Origin: Tritrichomonas musculus
Taxonomy: Eukaryota > Parabasalia > Tritrichomonadida > Tritrichomonadidae
NCBI GenBank assembly: GCA_039105265.1
Contig: JAPFFF010000034.1
Location: 1 to 64,000, forward strand
DNA: 64,000 nucleotides
Reading direction: 5' to 3'
Shown: piece after piece, positions 31,801 to 41,252 of the stretch
Layout: the number at the start of each line of letters is the position of its first letter
Position numbering within the stretch: the stretch's first letter is position 1
Made by a program: the position numbers and the translations under genes
The notes under the pieces: model-generated
Databases searched by the model: none
Seen by the model: the letters and a program-made list of their open reading frames with translations, nothing else
What the model was told of the DNA's origin: nothing

Positions 31801-33359
31801 TGAAATTGATGCCATTTGTTCCCAAAAGCATCCTCATTTATCGATCAGGTCCAAGAGCACTTATTGAAGTTACTTCAATTGGCACACAAAATTATGATTC
31901 ATATCTATCTTCGTCAGTTTATGGCGACATTCTTAAACGTCCTTATATTGATTATTGTCTTTCACATTTGGATGAGCTTGCTTTGTCACAGCCACCAATA
32001 AGAATATGTGCTCTTTTCTTCAACATGGAATGCACAATCAACGATTACAATCAAAAGAGATTGTATTTCGTTAGTAATGAGCAAAATGAACATTTTAAAG
32101 ATTTGCCAAATATTTTTCATTTGATCCAAAAACATCGAAAACCAAGAAAAGTTGTTCAAGAGATGAATGAAAGGCGAAATATCATCATAATGAATAAAAA
32201 TTGTAAAGGCGAACATCTTGGTTATTTCACATTCCCATCAAACTTCATTCATCCAGCTTTATTGCTGCATCAAGAGACGCACAAATGCATCATGAAATGG
32301 TTTTCACAATGCAAATATGCCAAAGTCAAATTAACCGTTGGCCAACGGTTTTTAATGACATTAAAAGATATTCGTGAATTGCAAAAACATATTAAAAAAG
32401 ATAAAGAAAGGATCTTAAAAGAAATGGGTCTGAATTATGTTGCAATTCCAATTCCTTCTCATGTTTATGAAAAGGCGTATTTGACAATTCGTGAGCATCA
32501 AACGTGGTTCTATGACAGCCGGTTTAAAGTTGTCATTACAACAACTAAAGAGTCAAATGAAGTCAACGAACTCGTTAGAAATATAACAGAATCAAATGAA
32601 GATCATGAAAATAAAGACACTCTCGCCTGTTGTTACATTTGTGACGATCCTGATAATCCAACTTTGACACATGTTCCAATCACTCTTTATTATCGTGATG
32701 GAAAGACATACACAACCAAAATGTGCCGTGATTGTCTCTGCTTAAATCTGCAAGAAACAACAGCTTCTTTCTACAACAATGGAAAGATCAGTCAAGAATC
32801 ACTCGAGTTGATTCAAACAAGACCTCGGCCGATTCCTACAATTGACTGTAAAGAATTCAATGAAGGGATGGAATGTTGGCCTCAAATTCCACTTGGTCAA
32901 TTAATTTCGGTTCTTATTAATAATGATGATGAATTGGCTGGACTCGTCTCTGCTTGGCTGAATGCTGTCCAAGAGTTTACAATTCGCAATTTGTCAAAAG
33001 GGAAGTTCATTTTCTGCCCTGACCATCCAAAAATCATTTTTAGAATCAAAGACTTGTTTGACTCGGAACAAATTAAATGCGATGTTAAAAGTTGCAAAAA
33101 TGTCTTTTGCGGTTGGTGCTTGGGCTGGCATCCGGCTGACTTTGTCTGTGAAGAGAAAAAATCAGGAAAGAAAATTGTGTGGCAGAAAAAGTGTCCAAAA
33201 TGTGGCGTTTTGACATGTAAAAATGGCGGATGCAATCGTATTTTATGCACACAGTGTAAATGCAACTGGTGCTATGTGTGCGGGAAAGGTTTTAATACAG
33301 CAAACGAATGCTATGCCCATATGAAAAAAATTCACGGAGATTCATATAATGATATCTAA
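28890..33359 (+). CDS. DEAH-like helicase fused to an RBR (RING-IBR-RING2) ubiquitin ligase
   Basis: 1489 residues, intact. The N-terminal 160 residues are helical and unassigned. The helicase core has Walker A YGSGKT at 188-193, a degenerate Walker B IIIDDANEES (DDAN at 290-293 in place of DEAH), a motif III-like SMLSS and a GLLGRTMKG segment near motif VI. A helicase-associated region and a long middle region follow. The C-terminus is an RBR module: RING1-like cysteines from 1247 (CCYICDDP), an IBR (CPDHP, then CDVKSCKNVFCGWC) and RING2 CPKC at 1435-1438. Cys1448 in NGGCNRIL matches the catalytic cysteine of parkin/HHARI-type ligases. Similar DEAH-RBR fusions are known in plants. It likely couples nucleic-acid binding to ubiquitin transfer. 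The altered Walker B casts doubt on ATP hydrolysis. Confidence 0.88.
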   Translation: MSSSKTTDLLISDDILNNIFEKVKEFPNNDTLGQDYQILIRSIEKTKNILSGNLDFFNKSEIFSNDFKKSIYQIDLSLNCFLKSLKLIDNAKENKPILEQIHKDFHLFSQLLLIFINNFINIYENYQEQNNPNKLIQLGIESVLFNLTINIKSHDQKPFYKSNFLQIYGCYDIITNLNDKMAAFKSIYGSGKTLCFPLIIISKILERNVDSPFLIMTEPTQKIVDSKTAFFKEKIGHYLAIANDLNELIEFYNNDKKKKKLVFAILTPKNILFLFQKIRKIFTKTRIIIDDANEESLYADAMMSMIKSSKNELEMPMNISMLSSIIDKNHSYINFFDNEIGVTELVEKTFFEVETKTFKSSKLPDFVNEGIKVIGEMSRINSSIEEGNVVCFLPANDACKTLINSISSFFNQSEETEKTRKVVIMKTQLKPNETPTNYFNQLRNELELINGLIKVEENKNEILFFVLIDLSEEFERSIYDIAQNDFPDDLCRINKIICSLPLNDPFTTNKLSVVIDSGLSKVTKFNPNNGLISIDLIESPPSSISKIRGLLGRTMKGLYITPEKNSNSNSNDELRSIDLTKKILYLKKIKINIEKLTLPKKINKNDFDYAFKKLIRINALDEDLKITNFGEEVIQLQSFKNSVLSVHFASAVLNYKEKFNKKRKESAFFFGFYLATLISMATDLIQENMTERLSTVFNEGSDIVTLIDATKILLSSDLIDNDQLRDFVESYGFSYSSFLVFRSLLEEAFEYIFQSKEISVSKKIDLFIINFISEKEGNNLSLMIDEFIEQISLLDETWKKLHTIEYKYVKNTFEIASRPTLIFSGDQKLIEWNQQKKKNCSEVRVTKRPGWNGIQIPTKCYFLNICIYLNHHLIYANIIHRLNDKSKGEIVSIELPKCAISQWFNVLIETYFLQEKLNVKVFTYAVYENNEKIIKSHLFYISNTGERVFLSFIPLDERTKSKIQHGINQCMKLMPFVPKSILIYRSGPRALIEVTSIGTQNYDSYLSSSVYGDILKRPYIDYCLSHLDELALSQPPIRICALFFNMECTINDYNQKRLYFVSNEQNEHFKDLPNIFHLIQKHRKPRKVVQEMNERRNIIIMNKNCKGEHLGYFTFPSNFIHPALLLHQETHKCIMKWFSQCKYAKVKLTVGQRFLMTLKDIRELQKHIKKDKERILKEMGLNYVAIPIPSHVYEKAYLTIREHQTWFYDSRFKVVITTTKESNEVNELVRNITESNEDHENKDTLACCYICDDPDNPTLTHVPITLYYRDGKTYTTKMCRDCLCLNLQETTASFYNNGKISQESLELIQTRPRPIPTIDCKEFNEGMECWPQIPLGQLISVLINNDDELAGLVSAWLNAVQEFTIRNLSKGKFIFCPDHPKIIFRIKDLFDSEQIKCDVKSCKNVFCGWCLGWHPADFVCEEKKSGKKIVWQKKCPKCGVLTCKNGGCNRILCTQCKCNWCYVCGKGFNTANECYAHMKKIHGDSYNDI

Positions 33360-33656
33360 GAAATATATTTATTAATGCAGATACTATTTTATTACAATCT
33401 ATTCACAGTCTTTTATTTTTTCAAAATCTTTGCTATATTCAATTTTGGTTACTTTATTATTGAGTTTCAAATCATATTTAGCTAATAATCAATAAAATTT
33501 GCAAGATTTTTTAATTGTTCGAATCTATGAACTTTTTTTTTGTGCTTTTCATAATCATAGAATTTTGAAATGAAAAATCGCCTAGGGCACCAGAGTGCTA
33601 AAAACATTTTCCGACCTCTCATTATCTTTCAAATAAAAAAGTATTAACCTCAGCAA

Positions 33657-34737
33657 ATGTCTCTTTTGTTCTCTCCTATTAAAATCGACCCAATGACCAT
33701 CAAAAACAGGTTTATTCGTTCTCCTACATATGAAGGCCTTGCAAATCCAGGTGGGACACCGAAGAAAAGGTTATTATATTTAATGAAAAAATATCTGCAA
33801 ATGATGTAGGATTAATCATTCCAGGCTACATGTATCCCAACGAAAACTGCAAAGCAGAACCAAAACAATGCGCAATGTACAACGACGCCCACTCATCTGC
33901 ATGGAGATCCACAATCAACAAAATTCATCAAAACGGCTCCAAAATAGTTTTCCAAAAATGCAATCCGGGAGTCCGCATTGCCGAACCGCTAGAAAGGAAA
34001 AGTCCGACCACATTTCCAGGCCTGTACAATTCATTAACCAAAACCGAAATTCAAGATATTATTGAATTATTTTTTGAACTCATCAAAACAAGCCAAAAAA
34101 GCAGGAGCAGACGGAGTCGATCTTCATGGTGCCCATTGTTACTTATTTTCGTCATTTCTTTCGCCATTTTACAATCAAAGAGAAGATGAATACGGTCGCC
34201 CAATTGAAGGGAGATGCCGCTTTATTTTAGAAACCGCTGAAACCATCAGAAAAAGTCGTGTTACAGATTTTTCAATTCTGATCAAAATGAACGGAAGTGA
34301 TCTTCTCCCATCAAACGGTTTGACACCTGAATTGGCCTCAAAATACGTGATTTTATTAAAGAAGAAAATTGACCTCTTTGAAATTTCTTGCGGTTGTAAT
34401 GAAATTGCAACGGTTAGATCTGACACATCAAAAAGAAAGAGTTTGATTTCACTTACGGCTTGGATATCAAAGAAGGCTACACGTTGTCATTAAGAAAAAT
34501 AACCCATACGCGGTTGTCGCTTCCGTCGGGGGATTCAGGAAGGAAAAATCGATGGAAGAAGCGATAAGAAAAGGAATGGTTGATATGATTTCTATTTCAA
34601 GGCCATTGATAAGAGAACCGTATTTAATTAAAAAGATCAAAGCAAATCCAAATACAAAATCAGCTTGCATATCATGCGACTATTATTTACTGAATGTCGA
34701 CAAAGATCCACGTGGATTGATGTGCGATTATCCTTGA
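33657..34737 (+). pseudogene. Decayed NADH:flavin oxidoreductase / Old Yellow Enzyme gene
   Basis: It begins with ATG at 33657 (MSLLFSPIKIDPMTIKNRF), a typical OYE start. Family motifs follow but in three frames: NDVGLIIPGYMYP, the region AGADGVDLHGAHCYLFSSFL with the substrate/FMN-site HxxH, SPFYNQREDEYGRPIEGR, and VVASVGGFRKEKSMEEAI with ISISRPLIREPYL near the FMN-phosphate site. Frame changes fall near 33770, 34090 and between 34395 and 34480. The gene ends with ACISCDYYLL and a short tail, so it looks like a single-domain OYE without the long C-terminal NADH oxidase part. In life it would have reduced an enone or similar substrate with NAD(P)H. Confidence 0.85.
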
Positions 34738-34740
34738 ATA

Positions 34741-35352
34741 AAATTCAAATAATTATCCTTTTTTTGTATATTTATGATAAAGAAAGCAAATTATTTTATG
34801 ATAAATAAATGAAAAATATGATGAAATGTTCTTTCACAAATAAATAAATATTTACATTGAAAATAATATTGAAAAATGATTGAATGAAAACAAATGCAGA
34901 ATGATCAATTCAATAAAATTAAAATAAATACTTATCCTATTAATTTATGCCATTTTCAAATGGAACATGCAAATATTTTGCCTGATAATTAGACTTTTTT
35001 ATCAAGTTAGCACTATTTTATTTTTATTCAATTTAAATATAAAGTATTGAAAAATTTTCGATATAAAAATAAAAATTTGAATTTGCTCAGACCAAATTAC
35101 TATAATAACTGCCAATAAGGCCAATTTTAGGTGTAAAATGGTTTGAATTTTGAATGCCATTTCACAATAATTTGAATAATTTAATGGTATGTTTTTATTC
35201 TCAGTAAACCTTTTTTTTAATTAAATTATTCAAAAGAATGCTGAAGTTACTATAAATTTTTTAACGGCCGAAATTTTTATTTTACAATACAAATTGAATA
35301 TATTTTATTTGATTTGAAAAAGTGGAGTGGATGGCCTATTAAATTTTTAAAT
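34741..35352. other. AT-rich intergenic stretch, no gene seen
   Basis: About 610 bp of A/T-rich DNA between the oxidoreductase remnant and the repeated-domain gene. No RNA fold, repeat or ORF is supported. Confidence 0.5.
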
Positions 35353-36267
35353 ATGAGTAATACAAATCTAACAAATAGCAATCAAGAAAGGGCTCAAGAA
35401 ACAAATGAATCAATAATTTTTCCACCCTTTAACCAATATTCGAAGAATGATTTAGAATTCAGCGTTTTTTCTCCACAAAAAGGCCTTTATTATTGTTTTT
35501 TTGGTGAAAAAACTGAACCAAATTCATTTATTTTAAGCAAAGATTATACAACTCTCTTTGATCTCGCAAATGTAGCAAATGTTCAACGATTTTGTTATTA
35601 TCCAGGAACTCAAAACATTTACACGTTTCTTGGGTTCCAAAATAAAGACCAAAGGGACAAAGCAATGAAGAACAAACTATTTTTGAGATCTATCGTTAAT
35701 GGTGTTGTATCAATATATCCTTTGGACGACAAAGCGCCAAAAAAACATCAAAAACAAACAAAATCAAAAAATCAAAGCACTACAACCGAAAAAAATGACT
35801 ATTCAAAATTACCCAAATCTGTTAAATATAGAAAAGATTTAGGATTTACAGAATTTGTTCCTAAAAACAATTATGTTTATATATTTTTTACCGAAAATCA
35901 AGCTCCAAAAGAACATATTTTGAAAAATGATTATCAAAAAATATATGGAATTGATTTTTCACTTGATATTCAGAGATTTTGTTATTACCCAGGTACAAAG
36001 AAAGTCTACTCATTCATGGGATTTCTTAACAAAAAAGTTGCAGAAAAAGCAATAAAAAGACTTAAAGCTGTCGTTTCAAATATGCCTACATTTAATTATC
36101 CATACCAAGAGGAAAAAACTCATATACAATTCGCTATTATTAATAATGATAGCGCTAACAATAATATTTTTGATATTACTGAATATAAAATAAAAAATAC
36201 CAATAAAGGAACTAAAAATACCTCATCTACTACTACTAATAATAATAATAATCAAAAAAAAGAGTAG
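35353..36267 (+). CDS. Protein with an unrecognised repeated domain, first half of a split gene
   Basis: Starts at ATG 35353 (MSNTNLTNSNQERAQE); the open frame extends slightly upstream without an ATG. It contains two copies of an approximately 85-residue domain. Copy 1 has YYCFFGEKTEP, QRFCYYPGTQNIYTFLGF and KDQRDKAM. Copy 2 has YVYIFFTENQAP, QRFCYYPGTKKVYSFMGF and KVAEKAI. The order strand-helix-strand-strand-helix and the aromatic GF strand recall an RRM-like fold, but this is only a guess. The frame ends in an Asn run and then an A8 tract followed by TAG. A one-base change at the tract would join it to the next ORF, which carries two more copies. Confidence 0.7.
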   Translation: MSNTNLTNSNQERAQETNESIIFPPFNQYSKNDLEFSVFSPQKGLYYCFFGEKTEPNSFILSKDYTTLFDLANVANVQRFCYYPGTQNIYTFLGFQNKDQRDKAMKNKLFLRSIVNGVVSIYPLDDKAPKKHQKQTKSKNQSTTTEKNDYSKLPKSVKYRKDLGFTEFVPKNNYVYIFFTENQAPKEHILKNDYQKIYGIDFSLDIQRFCYYPGTKKVYSFMGFLNKKVAEKAIKRLKAVVSNMPTFNYPYQEEKTHIQFAIINNDSANNNIFDITEYKIKNTNKGTKNTSSTTTNNNNNQKKE

Positions 36268-37558
36268 TAATCTTGATCCCAAAAAATTACCTAAATTTAT
36301 CCCTTATGATGGCGATGACTTGGAATTCAAAGAATTTGTGCCAAAGAGAAGCTTATCTTACATGTTCTTTGCAGAAATAACTCCTCCAGATAAAACTAAT
36401 ATTGAAAGCAAGTATAAAAGTCTTTATTCAGTCACAACATCAACCGATATCCAACGATTTTGCTATTATCCAGGTACAAAGAATATTTACACATTCGTTG
36501 GATTCGAAACAAATGATAAAAGAGATGCATTTATGAAATTTCAAAATATCAATGGATACATTGTCGATGACAAGCTATACAAATATCCATTTCCAACCCA
36601 AAAGTCTAACTCAAAAAATTCAGGTGCCAATAAAAGCACTAATCCTAGCTCAGTCAAAAAAACTAATTTACCTGCTGATTCAAAAAATTCAGGCGCCAAT
36701 AAAAGCACTAATCCTAGCTCAGTCCAAAAAACTAATTTAGCTGCTGGTTCGAAAGGATCATTCTTTGAGCAGGAGAGCAAAATTCATTATTTGTATTTTA
36801 AGGAAAAGAACTGTAATGTTAAAAATGTTCGAAAGCATAATACAAGTATATTTGGCGTTTTTAACATTAAAGACTTGCAGAGAGGAGTCAAATTCCCTGA
36901 CAGTGATGATAATACTTATTACACATTCATGGGATTTTTAAAGATAAAACATATGGACAAGGCACGCAACATTCTAAGCCAGCTAAAAGGTGTAGTTGAT
37001 ACCGATAGTTTTAAGAACCTTAATGTTTTAAATAATGGTGACGATGAAGTTGTTGATAAAAAAGAAGAAAATGTTGTTAATAAAAAAGAAGAAAATGTTG
37101 CTGATAAAAAAGAAGAAAATGTTGTTAATAAAAAAGAAGATGATGCTATTAATTTTGAAGATTATGATGATGATTATGACGATGAATTTGTTGTTGTTAA
37201 AGAAGAAGAAAAGGTTGCTGTTAAAAAAGAAGAAGATAATGTTATTAATGATGAAGATTATGATAATGATTATGATGATGAATTTGTTGTTGTTAAAGCA
37301 GAAGAAAACAATGTTAATAATAATAAAAAAGAAGAAGAAGATTATGAATACGATGATGATGATGATAATAATAATGATAATAATGATAATAATAATAATA
37401 ATGATAATAATGATGATGACGATGACGATGATGATGATGATGATGATGACGACGACGATGATTTTGAAGACGGTGTTGATATAGCACTTAGTAAAGATTT
37501 TGATATTGAAGACGATGATGAAGATAGCGATTTTGATGATAATGAAGATGACAAATAA
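36254..37558 (+). CDS. Second half of the split repeated-domain gene, with an acidic tail
   Basis: This frame is open from the A8 tract (KKKSSNLDPKKLPKFIPYDG) and has no ATG before domain copy 3 (LSYMFFAEITPP, QRFCYYPGTKNIYTFVGF). It is therefore best seen as the continuation of the previous ORF. A 22-residue segment rich in Ser/Asn/Lys is duplicated (KNSGANKSTNPSSVKKTNLP and its copy). Domain copy 4 is diverged (HYLYFKEKNCN, YYTFMGFLKIKHMDKA). The C-terminal third is very acidic and repetitive: units of DKKEENVVNKKEE, two of the type INFEDYDDDYDDEFVVVK, then Asp/Asn runs coded by GAT/AAT repeats. The function is unknown. Long acidic tails are common in nucleic-acid or histone-binding proteins. 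Confidence 0.7.
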   Translation, partial: KKKSSNLDPKKLPKFIPYDGDDLEFKEFVPKRSLSYMFFAEITPPDKTNIESKYKSLYSVTTSTDIQRFCYYPGTKNIYTFVGFETNDKRDAFMKFQNINGYIVDDKLYKYPFPTQKSNSKNSGANKSTNPSSVKKTNLPADSKNSGANKSTNPSSVQKTNLAAGSKGSFFEQESKIHYLYFKEKNCNVKNVRKHNTSIFGVFNIKDLQRGVKFPDSDDNTYYTFMGFLKIKHMDKARNILSQLKGVVDTDSFKNLNVLNNGDDEVVDKKEENVVNKKEENVADKKEENVVNKKEDDAINFEDYDDDYDDEFVVVKEEEKVAVKKEEDNVINDEDYDNDYDDEFVVVKAEENNVNNNKKEEEDYEYDDDDDNNNDNNDNNNNNDNNDDDDDDDDDDDDDDDDDFEDGVDIALSKDFDIEDDDEDSDFDDNEDDK

Positions 37559-37561
37559 ATT

Positions 37562-38184
37562 ACTCATAATAATTTTTTAAACTCTTTTTAAAAACATTGA
37601 TATGTTTCTTTTTGTATATAAAAACAATTTCGTTCAAATTCTTTTAAGATATTTTGAAAAAATACAGAATTTCTGTGAAGCCCTATTTTCTGAAACTATT
37701 CAAATATTTGAATTCTAGAAGACCAACTATGAAAAATATTTTTCATCATTTCATATTAAATAAATCTGACTTTTTTTAATGTTTATATGATTTCTTTTAA
37801 GATATTTCATATATTATGGAATGAGAAAACATATTTTTTAATTCTTCTTGATTAAAAAGAAAAGTTTTTCTCAAAATTCAATTTTTTTAGTTTTTTTTTT
37901 TTTTCTCGCCAAAACAGATTATCTGACCTATTAAACTTGAAGTAAAAAGTCAGACAATTAATTGAATAGAAATTTTCTAATTATTTAACAAAAGGAAAAA
38001 CGTTTTAACAATACCAATATTTGAATTTAAATAACCGTTCTAACTATACAATATTTGAATTCTAGAAAACCAATTATGTAATTTTAAAACCACCTAAAAT
38101 TATTAGTTTTTAGCAAAAAATTCTTTTATGTGATATCTATCTACCAAAATTTTCATTTTCATTTTCTTTTTTTTTTTTTTTTTT
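37562..38184. other. Intergenic stretch with a diverged direct repeat
   Basis: Two related segments, TTTGAATTCTAGAAGACCAA near 37705 and TTTGAATTCTAGAAAACCAA near 38051, lie about 350 bp apart in similar surroundings. A long T-run (38168-38188) marks the target site of the hAT-like element. No gene. Confidence 0.45.
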
Positions 38185-38379
38185 TTTTAAAACAGGGATG
38201 GACATAAGGGCGTGCCCTGGCAAGTGTCACTTTTTCTGCCCGACATGATAGTTCGGGCAGTATCGGGATAATTGTCAGCCCGACGGTTAGTGATATCATT
38301 GCCCGAAAAGTTTTTTTAAATAATTTATAAAATTTTTTATATTGGTATTTTCAATAAAATTTTAAATTTATTTTATATA

Positions 38380-38442
38380 AACTTTGTTTTTTAATTTTCG
38401 CGTGTAAAAAACAAATTTTCGCGAAAATTAAAAAACAAAGTT
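38380..38442. mobile_element. MITE with mariner-like ends, copy 2, nested
   Basis: 63 bp. It has the same terminal inverted repeats as copy 1 at 23860 (AACTTTGTTTTTTAATTTTC) and TA on both sides (38378-38379, 38443-38444). It is almost all TIR, with a centre of about 20 bp. It lies inside the hAT-like element, so it inserted after it. Confidence 0.85.
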
Positions 38443-38579
38443 TAATTGATTGTATATATTATACTATATTTAAAATTGATATAGATGAATAAAAAACAAT
38501 TTTAATCTATATCAATTTTATCGAAAAGTTTGATATTTTTGCTTCATATAAAAAATATATTTTAAAAGTATATATGAAT

Positions 38580-39380
38580 CAGCGTTGTTTATCGATACGA
38601 CTAAATACCGGTTACCGAAGAAGTATCGGTATTCGGTAAATATCGATACTTTTTTGCTCGGTATTTTTTAGTATCGATACAAAAGTGCTTCGGTATTTTT
38701 AGAGTATCAGCGGTTACTAAGAAAGTACTTTATAATACTTTTTATCAGTATCGATACGGTATTTTAATATATAAATTTTATTAATAAATAATGAATAAAA
38801 ATAATAAAACATTTGATTATTTAATTTAAAATAAATATTTTAATTATAAATATAATTACTAGCCTATAAAAAGTATATTATTGTCTTTCTTCTTCAGAAA
38901 TCTCGTCATATTCATTTTCATTAAACAATCCAAATTTTCGATATCATTATTATCATTAAAAACAATAAAATTTATATATATTATGTACTTTCTCATATTA
39001 ATAGTTAATTCAATAGTTCTGGAATGTTGTATTTATCTACAAATAGAAATTGACATAAAGATGATTAAACTTACGATATTTCAGAAACCATTGATTATTC
39101 AATTATTGTGATGATTATTTGTTGTAAAATATGTAATTAAAGAGAACTAACTATATTCATTAGAACCTTATAAATTTCTTTAGTCATCTTTAAATGAATC
39201 CGATACATTTTTTGTTAAAAAAATACCGACAAAAAACCTGACATTCGATATAAATTTTCCACTTTTGTATCGATACTTCGGTTTTTTATTGATAAATACC
39301 GTTACCGGCGGTTAGAGCCGTAATATCGATATTTTACCGGGAAAATAACGGCTACCGGAGAGGATCGATACACAACCTTT
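38580..39380. mobile_element. Second hAT-like element, 0.8 kb, nested
   Basis: Exact 8-bp duplication ATATGAAT at 38572-38579 and 39381-39388. The ends are imperfect inverted repeats: CAGCGTTGTTTATCGATAC on the left and AAAGGTTGTGTATCGATCC as the complement of the right. Subterminal regions are crowded with TATCGATA and CGGTA motifs, again like transposase-binding clusters. The only ORF inside, 76 codons without ATG, is not convincing. It lies inside the 2.3-kb element. Confidence 0.75.
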
Positions 39381-40485
39381 ATATGAATCAAATTTAATAT
39401 CCCATTTTTATTTTTAACATAATATATATATACAGTAGTGTTTTTAATATGGTAACGGTATTTAAAGTGGTAACGCTTTTTTTTTAGAAAAAAAAAAATT
39501 TAAAAATACAAAATTTAATTTTTTTCAACATAAAACAGAGTTTATTTAAATTAAATTATATAATAATATTTACTATTTTTTATATGATATTAATCACAAG
39601 GTTGTGTATCTATCTGTCTCAAATCACCAAAGTTTTTCGTCAACCAATTTAAAAAGTTAAAATCAAATTACTTCATTACCTTTTTTAAATTTTTGATATT
39701 TTCTTATATAATTAGTTTAGCTTCTATTCATCATTCATAATTTATTCATCATTTAATTATAAATGATAAATACTTTCTTTTGAAAAATAAAAATTATTTA
39801 AAAAATGTAACCATTTTCATAAGAGTTTATACAAAATAAAAAATTCTTATGAGTGCTTTTGATTATTTCCTTAAATCCTTTTTATATTTGATTGTATATT
39901 AGAAGAATTTTATTATTTTACTATACTATTTACTTTTAACTCAAGCATAATGCTTTTTATAGGTCAAATGAATATGCTTTGAATGGCTCAAATTAAATTG
40001 AATTATAACCTAAATTAGAAGATTGATCAATTTATCTTTATTATATAAATATATAGTTTATTGCGCTGTATTATTAAAATAATAACATAAAAGTAATAAT
40101 TTATACTAGAAGTATCATATTCTTATAATGATCTCAAAAACTGAAAAATACATAGTTGTAAGCAAAAAAATTTCATAATTTTTCTCTTTCTCACCAAAAA
40201 GAATCAAAAGGATGTAATATCGAATTTTAGTTCGATATTATATCAATTCAATGATTTTGTATATATAAATTTGAAGTTGGACAATCAATTATGAAGTTAT
40301 CGGGCAAAATCTGGGCATTGCCCGACGATAGGTGCCCGCGCAAAAAAGGGCCGCCCGAAAAGTGCCAACGCCTTTGGGCCCGGGCTTGCCCGATGCCCGA
40401 AGATCTGCCCGAGCAGTGCCGGGGCAGACAGGTTTGTTCGGGCAACTTGCCCTGCCAGTGCCCGAAATGCATCCCTGTTTTAAAA

Positions 40486-41150
40486 AAAAATATGAATTAT
40501 TATCATAATATTTAGAGTCAATCAAAATCAAAATTACATCATTGAAATAAATATCAGATTTCTAATAATACATTAATAATTCTTTCATAATTAATAAGTT
40601 CATCATTATAATTTGAGTTTCTATCGTATATAATTGCATTTGTTTATTTTCATTTGTATGCTTTTATCTTCTTCTCTCCTACAAAGTTACACATGACCTA
40701 TTTAGGTTAAAATTACAAGCAATTTTATGAGCTTTAAAAGTAATCTGAACAAATATTATAGATATTAAGAAGATGAAAACTATTTTCACTTATAAAATAT
40801 TAAAATAATTGAATTTATAAATTTCATTTGTAAATTAAAAAAAAGGCGATATGATATTTGGCCATTTTTTTTTTGAACTGCAAAGCGTAGCTCAAATAAA
40901 AACAATACAAAACAATTTTAAATAATTATATCCTATTTTGACTAGGATTGATGGTGAGCCTTTCTAATAAAATAAAGTATTAAATATATATAAAAAAGCT
41001 TCACTAGTAAAAGAAAGCAACCCAACATTTTGATTGAATCATTGTGTTAATTGATTTACCCAAGTTTGAGCCCTTCAAAATAAAAGCATAAGCCATAATA
41101 AAAAATAGGTTACATTTGAGTCAAATGATTTGACCATTCTTATTTTGAAA
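40486..41150. other. AT-rich intergenic stretch, no gene seen
   Basis: About 665 bp between the hAT-like element and the VIT fragment. No gene or RNA is supported. Confidence 0.45.
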
Positions 41151-41155
41151 CTGAT

Positions 41156-41252
41156 CCTATAAAGCTAAAAGGCCATGAAAATTTCTCTACGTTTTATTAA
41201 ATATATACCATTATTAACTTTAGAATTTTCATGGCCTTTTAGCTTTATAGGA
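41156..41252. repeat. Inverted repeat at the end of the VIT fragment
   Basis: About 28 bp (CCTATAAAGCTAAAAGGCCA, continuing TGAAAATT) recurs as its reverse complement some 40 bp away, forming a perfect long hairpin. The right arm is part of the VIT reading frame; the left arm is a palindromic copy of it. This looks like a template-switch or fold-back event at a break. Confidence 0.85.

Larger units (their letters stand above)
38193..40477. mobile_element. hAT-like non-autonomous DNA transposon, 2.3 kb
   Basis: Ends are CAGGGATG and its inverse CATCCCTG, close to the maize Ac-type hAT end. The 8-bp target duplication TTTTAAAA flanks both sides (38185-38192 and 40478-40485). Both ends have strikingly G/C-rich subterminal DNA, with many scattered GCCCGA/TCGGGC motifs in both orientations, like transposase-binding clusters of hAT elements. 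I see no transposase ORF. Part of the interior is made of two later insertions. The target lies in a T-run/A-run, so the duplication alone is weak evidence; combined with the ends it is good. Confidence 0.8.

Noticed and set aside
37028-37567. Long ORFs opposite and in other frames of the acidic tail (Ile/Val/Phe-, Met- or Ser-rich)
   Set aside because: They are shadows of the GAT/AAT/GAA repeats. Their composition is fully explained by the Asp/Asn/Glu coding strand.
39431-39613. A third hAT-like element suggested by CAGTAGTG at 39433 and AAGGTTGTGTATC at 39599
   Set aside because: Neither has a matching inverse end or an 8-bp duplication. The second may be a stray end of the inner element family.
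40248-40531. Short Cys/Pro/Gly-rich ORFs on both strands at the G/C-rich patch
   Set aside because: They cover the subterminal GCCCGA cluster of the hAT-like element and carry no domain or start context.
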